A stretch of DNA of 64,000 nt. It comes from Solirubrobacter ginsenosidimutans (lineage in GTDB: Bacteria; Actinomycetota; Thermoleophilia; Solirubrobacterales; Solirubrobacteraceae). The notes under the pieces were generated by a model. The model was not told the DNA's origin and searched no databases. It saw nothing but the letters and a program-made list of their open reading frames with translations. The translations under genes and the position numbers were made by a program. How positions within the stretch are numbered: the first letter of the stretch is position 1; the number at the start of each line of letters is the position of its first letter. This document shows positions 41,974 through 51,726 of the stretch, one piece after another. The stretch is taken from positions 18,939 through 82,938 of the forward strand of contig NZ_JAPDOD010000039.1 in the NCBI RefSeq assembly GCF_027587205.1, read 5' to 3'.

Positions 41974-43169
41974 GCCGCGAGGTCGTCATCACCGGCGTCG
42001 GCGCCGTCTCCCCGCTGGGAGTCGGTGCCCGGACGCTGCATGAGCGCTGGAGCGCGGGCGTCGTCGGCATCGCCGACGGCAAGGGCCGCGCGAGCGAGTT
42101 CGAGCCCACCGAGCACCTCTCGGTGAAGGAGGTCCGCCGCGCGGACCGCTTCACCCAGTTCGCGCTCGTGTCGGGCGACGAAGCGCTCGCCGAGGCGGGT
42201 TGGAGCGACGAGCTGCCCTATGAGGCGGATCGCATCGCGTCCATCCTCGGCACCGGCATCGGCGGCATCGGCACGCTCGAACGCGGCAAGGAACTGCTGA
42301 TCGAGTACGGCGAGAAGAAGGTCCCGCCGCTCTCGGTGCCGCTGATGATGAGCAACGCCGCGGCCGCCGCGGTCTCCATGCGCTACAAGCTGCTCGGCCC
42401 GTGTCACGGGATCGTCTCCGCCTGCTCAGGCGGCGCGGACGCCATCGGCGCCGCGAAGATGATGATCGAGTCCGGCCTGGTCGACGCCGTCGTCACCGGC
42501 GGCTCCGAGGCGGCGATCACGCCGCTCTCGCTGGCCGCGTTCGGCGCGCTCGACGCGCTGTCGACGAGCGGCATCTCGCGCCCGTTCGACAAGGACCGCG
42601 ACGGCTTCGTCATGGGCGAGGGCGCCGGGATCCTGGTGCTCGAGGCCGCTGACAAGGCCGCGGAGCGCGGCGCGAAGGTGCTCGGCACGCTGAAGGGCTA
42701 CGGCGCTTCGGCCGACGCGTACCACCTCACCGCCCCGGACAAGACGGGCGGCGGACCCGCCCGCGCGATGGCGGCGGCGCTCAAGGACGCCGGCATCACG
42801 CCGGAGGACGTCGTCTACGTCAACGCCCATGGCACCTCGACGGCGCTCAACGACTCGGCTGAGACCGCGGCGCTGAAGACGGCGCTCGGCGACCACGTGT
42901 ACAAGATCCCGATCTCGTCGCTGAAGTCGTCGATCGGGCACACGCTCGGCGCCGCCGGCGCGGTCGAGGCCGTGGCGACGATCCTCGCCCTGCGCGACCG
43001 GATCGCCCCGCCGACGCTCGGGCTCGAGAACCCCGGTGAGGGGCTCGACCTCGATTACGTCCCCGGGTCGGCCAAGCCGCTCAACATCGACGGCAAGCCC
43101 GCGATCGCGATCTCGTCGTCGTTCGGCTTCGGCGGGCACAACGCCGTGCTCTGCCTGGAGGCCGCCTAG
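41970..43169 (+). CDS. fabF: beta-ketoacyl-ACP synthase II
   Basis: The 399-residue elongating synthase has its nucleophile C152 in SACSGGADAIG and the two histidines in VNAHGTST and SSIGHTLGAAG. The ending SFGFGGHNAVL is typical. A strong hairpin follows the stop at 43176-43208, so full-length transcripts may end here in part. Confidence 0.95.
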   Translation: MSREVVITGVGAVSPLGVGARTLHERWSAGVVGIADGKGRASEFEPTEHLSVKEVRRADRFTQFALVSGDEALAEAGWSDELPYEADRIASILGTGIGGIGTLERGKELLIEYGEKKVPPLSVPLMMSNAAAAAVSMRYKLLGPCHGIVSACSGGADAIGAAKMMIESGLVDAVVTGGSEAAITPLSLAAFGALDALSTSGISRPFDKDRDGFVMGEGAGILVLEAADKAAERGAKVLGTLKGYGASADAYHLTAPDKTGGGPARAMAAALKDAGITPEDVVYVNAHGTSTALNDSAETAALKTALGDHVYKIPISSLKSSIGHTLGAAGAVEAVATILALRDRIAPPTLGLENPGEGLDLDYVPGSAKPLNIDGKPAIAISSSFGFGGHNAVLCLEAA

Positions 43170-43175
43170 TACTTC

Positions 43176-43208
43176 CCTCCGGCCCGCCCGTCGTGGGCGG
43201 GCCGGAGG
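43176..43208 (+). terminator. strong hairpin between fabF and fabI
   Basis: Perfect 14-bp arms 43176-43189 and 43195-43208 around GTCGT, then CTTTCGATCCTTT. It begins 7 bases after the fabF stop. A likely intrinsic terminator, possibly partial, since no clear promoter for fabI is seen in the remaining 30 bases. Confidence 0.8.
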
Positions 43209-43238
43209 CTTTCGATCCTTTGGAGGAATGAACCCGCT

Positions 43239-44042
43239 GTGAGTGCTCTGCAAGGCAAGAAGCTCCTGATCACCGGAGTCATCAATCGCGAGTCGATCGC
43301 GTACGAGGTCGCCAAGCAGGCGCAGGCGGCAGGTGCGGAGATCGTCCTGACCGGGTTCGGCCGCGCCAAGCGCATGACCGACCGTTCCGCCGCCAAGCTC
43401 GACCCCGTCCCGGACGTGCTCGAGCTCGACGTCAACAACCCCGAGGACATCGCGGCGGTCGCCGAGGACCTGCGCGAGCGCTGGGGGCGCGTCGACGGCG
43501 TCCTGCACGCGATCGCGTTCGCCCCCGAGGACGCGCTCGGCGGCAACTTCCTCAACACGCCGGTGGACAGCGCGGTCACCGCGTTCAAGACGTCGGCGTT
43601 CTCGCTCAAGGCGCTGGCCGTCGGTCTGCAGGACCTGTATCCGGAGGAGGGCGCGGCGATCGTCGGCCTGGACTTCGACGCGCAGGTCGCCTGGCCGGTC
43701 TATGACTGGATGGGCGTGGCCAAGGCCGCGCTGGAGGCCACGGCGCGCTACCTGGCGCGCGATCTCGGCCCGCGCAAGGTCCGCGTTAACCTCGTCTCCG
43801 CCGGCCCGCTGGCGACGCTCGCCGCCCGCGGCATCCCGGGCTTCAGCGATCTCGCCACGGCGTGGGAGAAGCAGGCGCCGCTGCCGTGGGACGTCGAGGA
43901 CCCGGCGCCGGTCGCCGAGACGATCAACTTCCTGCTCAGCGACGCCGCGCGCGCCATCACGGCCGAGATCATCCACGTCGACGGCGGCTTCCACGCGATG
44001 GGCACGCAGATCACGCCCGTCCGCGAGGAGGTCGAGGCGTGA
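43239..44042 (+). CDS. fabI: enoyl-ACP reductase, InhA-like
   Basis: The 267-residue SDR has the FabI-type start LLITGVINRESIAYEVAKQ and active-site Y155/K162 spaced Y-x6-K (YDWMGVAK). It is closer to mycobacterial InhA than to E. coli FabI in motifs such as AIAFAPEDALGG and DFDAQVAWPVYDW. It performs the last reduction in elongation. GTG 43239 overlaps a five-codon frame ATG-AAC-CCG-CTG-TGA (43228-43242) that has the GGAGG site just before it. Confidence 0.93.
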   Translation: MSALQGKKLLITGVINRESIAYEVAKQAQAAGAEIVLTGFGRAKRMTDRSAAKLDPVPDVLELDVNNPEDIAAVAEDLRERWGRVDGVLHAIAFAPEDALGGNFLNTPVDSAVTAFKTSAFSLKALAVGLQDLYPEEGAAIVGLDFDAQVAWPVYDWMGVAKAALEATARYLARDLGPRKVRVNLVSAGPLATLAARGIPGFSDLATAWEKQAPLPWDVEDPAPVAETINFLLSDAARAITAEIIHVDGGFHAMGTQITPVREEVEA

Positions 44043-45145
44043 AATCTCCCGTCTTCCTGACGGGCGCGACCGGCTTCCTCGGCATGGAGGTCATGGCGCG
44101 CCTTCTGGAAAAGGGCGACCGTGAGGTGATCGCCCTCGTCCGCGCCGCCGACGACGTGGCGGCGCAGGAGCGCCTCGACGGCATCCTGGCCAAGCTGTGG
44201 CGCGATCCGTCGCCGTATCGCGACCGCGCTCGCGCGGTGGCCGGGGACGTGACGTCGCCCGGGCTGGGAATGGACACCGGGACGCGCATGACCGTCGCCG
44301 AAGAGGCGGGCGCGGTGATGCACTGCGCGGCGTCGATCTCCTTCGACCTGCCACTCGACGAGGCCCGCAAGATCAACGTCGAGGGCACGCGCGAGATCAT
44401 CGGGCTCGCCCGCCAGGCCAAGAACGCCGGCCGCCTGGATCGCTTCATCCACGTCTCCACCGCGTACGTGGCGGGCGTCACCGAGGGCACCTTCCGCGAG
44501 CGCCAGCTCGACGTGGGCCAGGCGTTCCGCAACACCTACGAGCAGACCAAGTGGGAGGCCGAGCACGTCGTCAACGACGCGTCCGACCTCGACCCGGTCA
44601 TCGCGCGCCCGTCGATCGTGATGGGCGAGTCCGGCTCCGGCTGGACGCCCGCGTTCAACGTGTTGTATTGGCCGATCCGCGCGTTCTCGCGCGGGTTGTT
44701 CCCGGAGGTCCCGGCCCGGCCGGAGGCGCTGGTCGACGTCGTGCCGGTGGACTACGTCGCCGACGCCCTGGTGCACCTGCTCGAGGACTCGTCGTCCTCA
44801 GGCGTCGTGAACCTCGTGTCCGGCCGCGACGCCTGCACGGTCGACGAGCTGGTGGGGATGACGAGCGCCGCGTTCGGCAAGGATCGCCCGCGCGTCGTCG
44901 CTCCCGGCTCCACCGGCACGGGCTCCGCCCACGCCGACGACCAGGCGGCGGTCTACTTCCCGTACTTCGACATGGACATGGTCTTCGACGACTCGCGCGC
45001 CCGCGCGCTGCTCGGCTCGGCCGGCATCCAGTGCCCGCACCTCACGGACTACTTCCCGCGGCTGATCGAGTACGCCCAGACGACGCGCTGGGGCAAGACC
45101 CCGCTCACCCGCGAGGAGGCCGCGGCCGCGCACGCCGCGGCGTGA
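44039..45145 (+). CDS. acyl/thioester reductase-like SDR (NAD-binding 4 family)
   Basis: GTG 44039 overlaps fabI (GTGA). The 368-residue protein is an extended SDR with FLTGATGFLGMEVMARLL, a fatty-acyl-CoA-reductase-like MHCAASISFDLPLDEARKINVEGTRE (split here: MHCAASISFDLP and DEARKINVEG), HVSTAYVAG and YEQTKWEAE with the YxxxK pair. Enzymes of this type reduce acyl thioesters to aldehydes/alcohols or act on lipid-linked sugars. In a fab operon, an acyl-ACP or acyl-CoA substrate is likely. It is coupled to a small membrane protein gene. Confidence 0.85.
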   Translation: MKSPVFLTGATGFLGMEVMARLLEKGDREVIALVRAADDVAAQERLDGILAKLWRDPSPYRDRARAVAGDVTSPGLGMDTGTRMTVAEEAGAVMHCAASISFDLPLDEARKINVEGTREIIGLARQAKNAGRLDRFIHVSTAYVAGVTEGTFRERQLDVGQAFRNTYEQTKWEAEHVVNDASDLDPVIARPSIVMGESGSGWTPAFNVLYWPIRAFSRGLFPEVPARPEALVDVVPVDYVADALVHLLEDSSSSGVVNLVSGRDACTVDELVGMTSAAFGKDRPRVVAPGSTGTGSAHADDQAAVYFPYFDMDMVFDDSRARALLGSAGIQCPHLTDYFPRLIEYAQTTRWGKTPLTREEAAAAHAAA

Positions 45146-45354
45146 AGGCCTTCCGGATCGGCTTCCCGGCGGCGATCCTCGTCGCCGGCGTCGTCCTGAT
45201 CATCATCGGCGGCGACGCCCCGCTCGGCGCCGGGATCGTCCTGATCGGCGTCGCGGGCCTGGTCGCGCTCGTCAACGTCCTGATCCAGCTCTCGCTGCAG
45301 AGCGAGGACGACCGCGCGGAGGAGGAACGGCGCCGCAACGAGCGCCGCTTCTAG
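45142..45354 (+). CDS. small two-span membrane protein
   Basis: GTG 45142 overlaps the previous stop (GTGA). The 70-residue product has two predicted membrane helices (about 5-22 and 29-50, IGFPAAILVAGVVLIII and GAGIVLIGVAGLVALVNVLI) and a charged tail EDDRAEEERRRNERRF. It is the last gene of the fatty-acid operon. No family recognised; lipid-related membrane role is a guess. Confidence 0.75.
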   Translation: MKAFRIGFPAAILVAGVVLIIIGGDAPLGAGIVLIGVAGLVALVNVLIQLSLQSEDDRAEEERRRNERRF

Positions 45355-45407
45355 ACGTTCGTGCGATTTCGCTCAAGGTCCGGCGGGGACGCGCCGACAA
45401 ATAGGCC

Positions 45408-45623
45408 ATGCTCATCCTGGCGCTGATCGGCTCGGTGTGGATCTTCAGTTGCGTGATGGCGGTGGCGCTCTGCGTCGCGGCGCGTCGCGGCGACGAGCGA
45501 ATCGCCGTCGCGCTCTTGCCGCCCGAGGCGGAGGCCGAGGTCGCGTTCGTCGCCACCTTCGCGGAGCCCGCGGCACAGCCGGCGCCCGCCGCCCGTCCCG
45601 CGCACAGCCGCTCGGCCCTCTAG
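45408..45623 (+). CDS. small membrane protein
   Basis: The 71-residue product starts MLILALIGSVWIFSCVMAVALCV, one membrane helix, followed by an Ala/Pro-rich soluble tail ending AHSRSAL. No ribosome-binding site of note. Similar single-span proteins of unknown role are common in this type of genome. It is convergent with the monooxygenase-like gene (4-base overlap). Confidence 0.6.
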   Translation: MLILALIGSVWIFSCVMAVALCVAARRGDERIAVALLPPEAEAEVAFVATFAEPAAQPAPAARPAHSRSAL

Positions 45624-45937
45624 CCCGCCGGCGCGACCAGCTCGACGACCTCGAACTCCATCAGCGCGGAGCCGTGGGCGACGGTTCCCTTGGAGTCCTT
45701 GGCCGCCTGGGCGTGCCCGCGCGTGAACGCTGAGGACTTCACCCAGTTCTGGAAGTCCTCCTCGGTCTCCCAGCGGGTGTAGACGAAGTAGCGGGTCTCG
45801 CCCTTGGCGGGGCGCAGCAGCTCGAACCCGAGGAAGCCGGGCTGGCCCTCGACTTCTCCGGCGCGCTTGGCGAAGCGGTCTTCCAGCTCGGGCCCGCGGC
45901 CCTCGCCGACCTCGATGGCATTGATCTTGACGACCAT
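45620..45937 (-). CDS. antibiotic-biosynthesis-monooxygenase fold, IsdG/MhuD-like
   Basis: The 105-residue protein has an ABM ferredoxin-like fold (VKINAIEVGEGRGPELEDRF to VYTRWETEEDFQNWVKSSAF). The triad of haem-degrading IsdG/MhuD enzymes is present at matching positions: N6, W65 and H75. That makes a haem-degrading monooxygenase likely, although the fold is shared by other small oxygenases. No haem transport genes are adjacent. It is divergent from the GH15 gene with 24 bases between. Confidence 0.82.
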   Translation of the reverse strand: MVVKINAIEVGEGRGPELEDRFAKRAGEVEGQPGFLGFELLRPAKGETRYFVYTRWETEEDFQNWVKSSAFTRGHAQAAKDSKGTVAHGSALMEFEVVELVAPAG

Positions 45938-45961
45938 GGCCCCGAGAGTACGCTGCCGCGA

Positions 45962-48034
45962 ATGCTGCGGGTCCTTTCAGCGGTGGTCGTGCTGGCGCTG
46001 GGCGTCGGCGCGCCCGCGTACGCGCGCGAGCGCGCGCCCGGGGCACCCGGCGGGAAAGCGGCGTGGGCTCCGGCCGACAAACAGGGCTTCGGGACGTCGG
46101 CGACCCCGGACAGCCGCGTGTGGTTCACGCTGCGCGAGGCGGGGATGACCGAGGTCTACTACCCGGATCTCTCGCACCCGTCGGCGCGCTCGCTGGACTT
46201 CATGGTCGACGGGAAGCTGGTCACGAGCGGGGCGGTGGCGCAGGACACGCTGACCTACACGCAGACGTCGGCGACGTCGAAGTGGCGCCTGGTGCGGACG
46301 TACGCGACCGATCCCGAGCGCTCGGTGGTGGTCGTCAAGGTCCGCTTCGAGGCGCTGGACGGCCAGGATCACGACGTCGAGCTCGAATACGACCCCCAGC
46401 TCTACAACGACGGGTCCGACGACGTGGGCTGGACCCGCGGCCACGCGCTGCTCTCGCACGACAGCCGGATCGCGTCCGCGCTCGTCGCCCGCCCGTCGCT
46501 CACCCGCACGAGCTCCGGCTACAAGGGGCACACGGACGACCTTCTCGAGCACACCTACGACGCGCTGCGGCCCGGCAACGTCGTTCAGCAGGCCCACACC
46601 CGCCTGACCGGCCGCGGGGAGCACCGCGACCTGCAGCTGGCGCTCGGCTTCGCCACGCTCGGCACCGCGGCGCGCGTCGCCGCCGAGGCCTCGCTCGATG
46701 ACGGCTTCGAGGCCGTCGCCTCCGACTACAAGGCCGGGTGGGTGCAGTACCGCAACCAGCTCAAGCCGATCCCGGCCGCGGCCGTGCCGATCCTGGGGGA
46801 GTACGAGACGTCGCTTTTGGTCCTCAAGGCCCACGAGGACAAGGACCACCCGGGGGCGTTCGTGGCCTCGCCGAGCATGCCCTGGGGCTGGGGGGAGCTG
46901 CGGATCGACCCGGACAACCCGCGCTCGGCGCCGTACCACCTCGTCTGGGCTCGCGATCTGTACCAGATCGCCACCGCGCTGCTGGCGGCGGGCGACAAGA
47001 AATCGGCCGACCGCGCGCTGGACTTCCTCTTCGACGACCAGCAGCTCGACGACGGCTCGTTCCCGCAGAACTCGCAGGTCGATGGCACGCCGAAATGGAA
47101 GGGCGTGCAGATGGACCAGGTCGGGCTGCCGATCGTGCTCGCGTGGCAGCTCGGCCGCACCGGCGCGCGCGACTGGCGCCACATCCGCAAGGCGGCTGAC
47201 TTCATCGCCGACCACGGGCCGATCTCCGAGCAGGAACGCTGGGAGAACCAGAAGGGCTACGCGCCGGGAACGATCGCGGCCGAGATCGCCGGGCTCGTCT
47301 GCGCCGCGGCGATCGCGCGCGAGAACGGCGACGACGCGCGGCTCACCACGTATCTCAAGAAGGCCGACTCCTGGGCCGCCAACGTCCAGCGGTGGACCGC
47401 GACCACGAACGGTCCGTACAGCGACGCTCCGTATTACTTGCGGCTGACCAAGGCCAAGGACCCCGACACTCCCACCAGGTACGCGATCGGGGACTCCGGG
47501 CCCTCGGACCTCGACCAGCGCCGCGTGGTCGACCCGAGCTTCCTGGAGCTCGTCCGGCTCGGCGTCAAGCGCGCCGACGATCCCGTGATCCTCAACACGC
47601 TGAAGGTCATCGACGCCCAGTTGCGCGCCGGCGACTTCTGGCACCGCTACAGCTTCGACGGCTACGGCGAGCGCCGCGACGGCAAGTCGTGGCGGATCTT
47701 CGACGACGACACCCGCCGGACGCTCGGGCGGGCGTGGCCGATCTTCGCGGGCGAGCGAGGCGAGTACGAGCTGCTCGCCGGGCGCTCCGCGAGCGAGCTG
47801 CTGCAAGACATGGCCCACACCGCCAACGGCGGCGGCATGCTGCCCGAGCAGGTCTGGGACGGCCGTCAACCGACCGGGAAATCCGGCTTCAAGCAGGGGG
47901 AAGGAACGTTCAGCGCGACGCCGCTGGCGTGGACCCACGCCCAGCTCGTCCGGCTCGCCTGGTCCGCCGAGGCGGGCGCTCCGGTCGAGCGCCCGAAGGT
48001 CGTGGCCGATCGCTATACGAGCGGCGGCAACTAG
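45962..48034 (+). CDS. secreted GH15 glucoamylase/glucodextranase
   Basis: The 690-residue protein has a signal peptide (residues 1-22) and the N-terminal beta-domain plus (alpha/alpha)6 barrel of bacterial GH15 enzymes. Catalytic acid E428 in [10 protein letters not shown] and base E629 in MLPEQVWD match Glu430 and Glu628 of Arthrobacter glucodextranase as I remember them. It should release glucose from alpha-glucan ends (starch, dextran or pullulan-like). It lies immediately upstream of the rpmG-secE-nusG string, but with no functional link to it. Confidence 0.92.
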   Translation: MLRVLSAVVVLALGVGAPAYARERAPGAPGGKAAWAPADKQGFGTSATPDSRVWFTLREAGMTEVYYPDLSHPSARSLDFMVDGKLVTSGAVAQDTLTYTQTSATSKWRLVRTYATDPERSVVVVKVRFEALDGQDHDVELEYDPQLYNDGSDDVGWTRGHALLSHDSRIASALVARPSLTRTSSGYKGHTDDLLEHTYDALRPGNVVQQAHTRLTGRGEHRDLQLALGFATLGTAARVAAEASLDDGFEAVASDYKAGWVQYRNQLKPIPAAAVPILGEYETSLLVLKAHEDKDHPGAFVASPSMPWGWGELRIDPDNPRSAPYHLVWARDLYQIATALLAAGDKKSADRALDFLFDDQQLDDGSFPQNSQVDGTPKWKGVQMDQVGLPIVLAWQLGRTGARDWRHIRKAADFIADHGPISEQERWENQKGYAPGTIAAEIAGLVCAAAIARENGDDARLTTYLKKADSWAANVQRWTATTNGPYSDAPYYLRLTKAKDPDTPTRYAIGDSGPSDLDQRRVVDPSFLELVRLGVKRADDPVILNTLKVIDAQLRAGDFWHRYSFDGYGERRDGKSWRIFDDDTRRTLGRAWPIFAGERGEYELLAGRSASELLQDMAHTANGGGMLPEQVWDGRQPTGKSGFKQGEGTFSATPLAWTHAQLVRLAWSAEAGAPVERPKVVADRYTSGGN

Positions 48035-48038
48035 GCGC

Positions 48039-48044
48039 TATCCT
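48039..48044 (+). promoter_or_regulatory. TATCCT, possible -10 of the rpmG promoter
   Basis: GCTATCCT sits 5 bases after the GH15 stop and 85 bases before rpmG. The same word is found upstream of rpoB (51983). No convincing -35 is seen at the usual distance, so this is a weak call. Confidence 0.3.
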
Positions 48045-48128
48045 TTCTCGCCGACCTCGCGCCGGTGCGGGGTTTTCGTTTGCCGCCCGGCGCATTCACG
48101 AACCCACGACTCTCGGAGCACGCCTCTC

Positions 48129-48293
48129 ATGGCCCGCGGAGACGTCCGGATCGCTGTAACCCTCGCATGCGAGGACTGCAAGCGCCGGAACTACCAGACA
48201 AAGAAGTCCAAGCGCAACAACCCGGATCGCATCACCCTGCGCAAGTACTGCAAGTGGTGCCGGTGCCATACCGGGCACCGCGAGACGCGCTAG
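48129..48293 (+). CDS. rpmG: 50S ribosomal protein L33
   Basis: The 54-residue protein starts [20 protein letters not shown] and ends HTGHRETR. Cysteines in CEDC and CKWC form the zinc ribbon, so this is the zinc-binding (C+) form of L33. The rpmG-secE-nusG order is standard in Actinobacteria. The gene ends 9 bases before secE. Confidence 0.95.
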   Translation: MARGDVRIAVTLACEDCKRRNYQTKKSKRNNPDRITLRKYCKWCRCHTGHRETR

Positions 48294-48302
48294 GTACCCA
48301 CG

Positions 48303-48875
48303 ATGGCCGATCGTCCAAGCCGGGGAGAGAACGACGCCGATCTCGGCGACGATGTCGTTCGCGACGATGATCTCGAGCGCGATCTCGGCGACGAGAGCGA
48401 CCTCGACGAGGAACGCGTCCGCGACGACGATTACGAGCGGGATTTCGGCCAGTCCGAACCGCCGGATCCTCTCGGGCAGGCCGAGCCTGCCGTGACCGAG
48501 GCGCATCTCGCTGAGCAGGGTCCTGACCGGACCCGTCGCCGTTCCCGCGCCGAGCGGGCGGAGCGCGCCGAGCGCGCCGCCGCCGCCGGCCGTGCCGGCA
48601 ACGAGCTGCAGCAGGCCGCGGTCCCCAACGGCGAGCCGGCGGCGGTCGAGGAACATCACCATTCGAACGAGCCCGCGCATCCCCGCAAGGGCCTCTTCGG
48701 TCGCGCGGCGGACTTCCTGCGCGCGTCATACGCCGAGTTGCGTCGCGTCCAGTGGCCCGATCGCCGTCAGGTGGGTCAGGGCACGGCGGTGACGATGGGG
48801 TTCGTGATCGTCGCGGGCGCCTATCTCGGGCTGCTCGACGCGATCTGGAATCCAATCATCCAGGCCATTCTCTAG
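48303..48875 (+). CDS. secE: preprotein translocase subunit SecE
   Basis: The 190-residue protein has the single-span SecE domain at the C-terminus: FLRASYAELRRVQWPDRRQV followed by a span (about 163-183). The first 125 residues are an unusually long, low-complexity acidic and Ala/Arg-rich extension (many DD, ER and AER repeats). SecE clamps SecY in the translocon. Long N-terminal extensions occur in some Actinobacteria. Confidence 0.95.
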   Translation: MADRPSRGENDADLGDDVVRDDDLERDLGDESDLDEERVRDDDYERDFGQSEPPDPLGQAEPAVTEAHLAEQGPDRTRRRSRAERAERAERAAAAGRAGNELQQAAVPNGEPAAVEEHHHSNEPAHPRKGLFGRAADFLRASYAELRRVQWPDRRQVGQGTAVTMGFVIVAGAYLGLLDAIWNPIIQAIL

Positions 48876-48897
48876 GCCACCCACCCAAGGCACCTGA

Positions 48898-49419
48898 ATG
48901 TTTCGCTGGTACGTCATCAATACCTATTCCGGGCACGAGAACAAGGTCAAGCAGAACCTTGAGCACCGTGTCTCTTCCCTGAACCAGTCGCGCGCCGTGC
49001 GCCAGGTCGTCGTTCCGACCGAGACGGTTCAGGAGATGAAGGACAACCAGAAGATCTCCGTCGAGAAGCGGACCATGCCCGGCTACGTGCTGGTGAACAT
49101 GGACCTCAACGAGGACTCCTGGCAGGTCGTGAAGGGGACTCCCGGCGTCACCGGCTTCGTGGGCGCCTCCAACGAGCCGATCCCGCTGACCCAGGCCGAG
49201 GTCGACCGTCTGCTCCATCGCGAGGTGGCCCAGAAGGTCCCGAGCAGGGCACAGTTCTCGATCGGCGAATCTGTCAAGGTGATCTCCGGTCCGCTCTCGG
49301 ACTTCTCGGGTGAGATCTCTGAGATCAACGAGGACGCGTCCAAGCTGAAGGTGCTCGTTTCCATCTTCGGGCGCGAGACTCCCGTCGAGGTCGGGTACGA
49401 CCAGGTGAAGAAGATTTAA
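48898..49419 (+). CDS. nusG: transcription termination/antitermination protein NusG
   Basis: The 173-residue protein begins MFRWYVINTYSGHENKVKQNL and has the NGN domain plus a KOW domain (FSIGESVKVISGPLSDFSG). It binds RNA polymerase and links transcription with translation and Rho. It lacks the long acidic N-terminal extension of many actinobacterial NusG proteins. rplK follows with no gap. Confidence 0.97.
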   Translation: MFRWYVINTYSGHENKVKQNLEHRVSSLNQSRAVRQVVVPTETVQEMKDNQKISVEKRTMPGYVLVNMDLNEDSWQVVKGTPGVTGFVGASNEPIPLTQAEVDRLLHREVAQKVPSRAQFSIGESVKVISGPLSDFSGEISEINEDASKLKVLVSIFGRETPVEVGYDQVKKI

Positions 49420-49845
49420 ATGGCCAAGAAAGTTATGACGACCATCAAGCTGCAGGCACCGGGAGGCCAGGCTTCGCCTGCCCCGCCCGTGGGCCCGGCT
49501 CTTGGTCAGCACGGCATCAACATCATGGAGTTCGTGAAGGCGTTCAACGCGCAGACCTCCGGCGACATGGGGGTCACGATCCCCGTCGTCATCACGGTCT
49601 ACGAGGATCGCTCGTTCACGTTCGTCACCAAGACGCCGCCGGCCGCGGTCCTGATCCGCCAGGCCATCGGTATCGACAAGGGCTCGGGTGAGCCGAACCG
49701 CACCAAGGTCGGCACGATCACCAACGAGCAGGTCCGCGCGATCGCCGAGAAGAAGCTCGCCGACCTGAACGCCCACGACGTCGACCAGGCGGCCAAGATC
49801 ATCGCCGGCACGGCGCGTTCTATGGGCGTGGAGGTTGTGGCGTAA
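49420..49845 (+). CDS. rplK: 50S ribosomal protein L11
   Basis: The 141-residue L11 shows [20 protein letters not shown] and the C-terminal rRNA-binding domain ([24 protein letters not shown]). It forms the GTPase-associated centre with L10/L12 and is the usual site of thiostrepton resistance changes. It starts right after the nusG stop and its TAA overlaps rplA (TAATG). Confidence 0.97.
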   Translation: MAKKVMTTIKLQAPGGQASPAPPVGPALGQHGINIMEFVKAFNAQTSGDMGVTIPVVITVYEDRSFTFVTKTPPAAVLIRQAIGIDKGSGEPNRTKVGTITNEQVRAIAEKKLADLNAHDVDQAAKIIAGTARSMGVEVVA

Positions 49846-50570
49846 TGGCCAAGCACGGGAAGACGTACGTCGAGTCGCTGGCGAAGGTGGATCGCACCCG
49901 CGAGTACACCCCTCATGAGGCCGTGAAGCTCATGAAGGAGACCAAGCGCGCCAAGTTCGACGAGTCCGTCGAAGTGCACTTCCGCACCGGCCTCAACGTC
50001 CGCCACGCGGACGAGCAGCTGCGCGGCACGATCGCGCTGCCACACGGCCTGGGCAAGGAAGTCAAGATCGCGGTCTTCGCCAAGGGCGACAAGGCCAAGG
50101 AGGCCGAGGAGGCCGGCGCCGACATCGTGGGCGCCGAGGACCTCGCCGCCAAGGTCCAGGACGGCTTCATGGACTTCGACGTCGCCATCGCGACGCCGGA
50201 CATGATGCCGATCGTCGGCCGGCTCGGGCGCATCCTCGGCCCGTCGGGCAAGATGCCCAACCCGAAGGTCGGGACCGTGACGATGGACGTGGCCAAGGCC
50301 GTCCAGGAGTCCAAGTCCGGCAAGGTCGAGTACCGCACCGACCGCACGGCGATCGTCCACATGACCGTCGGCAAGACGTCGTTCTCGGACGAGCAGCTGC
50401 TCGAGAACTACCAGGCGGTGCTGGAGGAGCTCCTCCGAGCCAAGCCTTCCGCCGCCAAGGGCAAGTACATCCGCACCGTGACGCTCGCGTCGACCCAGGG
50501 CCCCGGCATCAAGGTCGACCCGACGCGGACCAAGGACCTCGTGGAATCGGAGACTGCGTCAGCCGCGTAA
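49845..50570 (+). CDS. rplA: 50S ribosomal protein L1
   Basis: The 241-residue L1 has the two-domain structure; motifs [34 protein letters not shown] and [20 protein letters not shown] are typical. It forms the L1 stalk. L1 often represses its own operon by binding a site in the message; no such site was looked for in detail here. Confidence 0.97.
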   Translation: MAKHGKTYVESLAKVDRTREYTPHEAVKLMKETKRAKFDESVEVHFRTGLNVRHADEQLRGTIALPHGLGKEVKIAVFAKGDKAKEAEEAGADIVGAEDLAAKVQDGFMDFDVAIATPDMMPIVGRLGRILGPSGKMPNPKVGTVTMDVAKAVQESKSGKVEYRTDRTAIVHMTVGKTSFSDEQLLENYQAVLEELLRAKPSAAKGKYIRTVTLASTQGPGIKVDPTRTKDLVESETASAA

Positions 50571-50642
50571 GCGCGCTCACACAGTCTCTCCACAGACTCC
50601 GGCCGCGCTGCGCGCGTGTAAGCCCGGGATAGGAGAATCAGC
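50571..50642 (+). promoter_or_regulatory. probable L10 leader region
   Basis: The 72-base gap before rplJ is the usual place of the L10(L12)4-binding leader. It contains complementary CACAGTCTCTCCACAG- and GCGCGC-type segments that could fold, and ends GATAGGAGAATCAGC with the ribosome-binding site. I cannot prove the kink-turn structure by eye. Confidence 0.4.
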
Positions 50643-51248
50643 TTGAACCGAGAGCAAAAGGCTCAGGTCATCGAGGAGGTGGCCGGGCAGATCAACGAGT
50701 CCGAGGCCGTCTTCGCGGTGGACTATCGCGGCATCTCCGTGCCGCAGGCCGCTGAGCTGCGCACGAAGCTGCGCGAAGCCGACGCCACCTTCCGCGTCAT
50801 CAAGAACACGCTCTCCGAGCGTGCGGCCGACCAGGTCGGCGCCGAGGGCTTGAAGGAGCTCCTCGCCGGCCCGACCGCGATGACGTTCGTCCGCGGCGAT
50901 GCCGCGGCGGCCGCCAAGGCGCTGCGGGACTTCCGTCGCGGCACCGGCAACACGCTGCTGGAGTTCAAGGGCGGCTGGATGAACGGTGCCCCGTTGACGC
51001 CGGAAGACGTCGACGCCATCGCCCAGCTCCCGAGCCGCGACGTCCTCATCGGTCGCCTCGTCGGCCTCATCGCGTCGCCCCTCTCGGGCCTCGCGACCGC
51101 GCTCAACAACCTGCCCGCCGGCCTCGCGCGCCAGCTGCAGGCGATCGCGGACCAGGGCTTGATCGGCGGCACCGCCGCTCCGGCCGAAGCGGCTCCCGCC
51201 GCCGAGGCCACCGAAACCACTTCCACTGAGACCCCCACGGAGGCCTAA
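50643..51248 (+). CDS. rplJ: 50S ribosomal protein L10
   Basis: TTG 50643 follows AGGAGAATCAGC. The 201-residue L10 starts [17 protein letters not shown] and contains [21 protein letters not shown] and [11 protein letters not shown]. The C-terminal 30 residues are an Ala/Thr/Glu-rich tail not needed for the fold. It anchors L12 dimers on the ribosome. Confidence 0.96.
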   Translation: MNREQKAQVIEEVAGQINESEAVFAVDYRGISVPQAAELRTKLREADATFRVIKNTLSERAADQVGAEGLKELLAGPTAMTFVRGDAAAAAKALRDFRRGTGNTLLEFKGGWMNGAPLTPEDVDAIAQLPSRDVLIGRLVGLIASPLSGLATALNNLPAGLARQLQAIADQGLIGGTAAPAEAAPAAEATETTSTETPTEA

Positions 51249-51252
51249 GAAC

Positions 51253-51636
51253 ATGGCTACTACCACCGAAGCTTGGATCGACGAGCTCAAGTCCATCTCC
51301 GTCCTCGAGCTCTCTGAGCGCATCAAGGCTCTCGAGGAGGCCTTCGGCGTCTCCGCCAACGCGGTCGCCGTTGCCGGTCCCGCCGCGGGCGGCGGCGGCG
51401 AGGCCCCGCAGGAGGAAGAGGAGCAGACGGCGTTCGACGTCGTCCTCACCGGCTCGGGCGACAAGAAGATCCAGGTCATCAAGGTCGTCCGCGCGGCCAC
51501 CGGCCTGGGCCTCAAGGAGGCCAAGGCGCTCGTCGACGAGGCCCCGAAGCCCGTCAAGGAGGGCGTCGACAAGGCCGAGGCCGAGAAGCTCAAGGCCGAC
51601 ATCGAAGAGGCCGGCGGCTCCGTCGAGATCAAGTAA
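51253..51636 (+). CDS. rplL: 50S ribosomal protein L7/L12
   Basis: The 127-residue protein has the dimerising N-terminus, the Ala/Gly hinge ([12 protein letters not shown]) and the C-terminal factor-binding domain with [24 protein letters not shown]. Two hairpins follow at 51655 and 51701. Confidence 0.97.
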   Translation: MATTTEAWIDELKSISVLELSERIKALEEAFGVSANAVAVAGPAAGGGGEAPQEEEEQTAFDVVLTGSGDKKIQVIKVVRAATGLGLKEAKALVDEAPKPVKEGVDKAEAEKLKADIEEAGGSVEIK

Positions 51637-51654
51637 CTCCGCTTCACCCGCTTC

Positions 51655-51692
51655 AACGCTCAAGGGCGCCCGCGAGGGCGCCCTTGAGCGTT
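51655..51692 (+). terminator. 17-bp hairpin with GCGA loop after rplL
   Basis: Arms 51655-51671 and 51676-51692 are perfect complements closed by a GCGA tetraloop, then AAACACAAG. Located 18 bases after the rplL stop. It likely ends or attenuates the ribosomal operon before rpoB, or marks an RNA-processing site. Confidence 0.8.
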
Positions 51693-51700
51693 AAACACAA

Positions 51701-51726
51701 GAGGGCGCCTTGACCAAGGCGCCCTC
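51701..51726 (+). terminator. second hairpin after rplL
   Basis: Arms 51701-51711 and 51716-51726 (11 bp, loop GACC), 8 bases after the first hairpin, followed by TCGTGATGTTCC. Its sequence GGGCGCC repeats part of the first hairpin. Confidence 0.7.
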
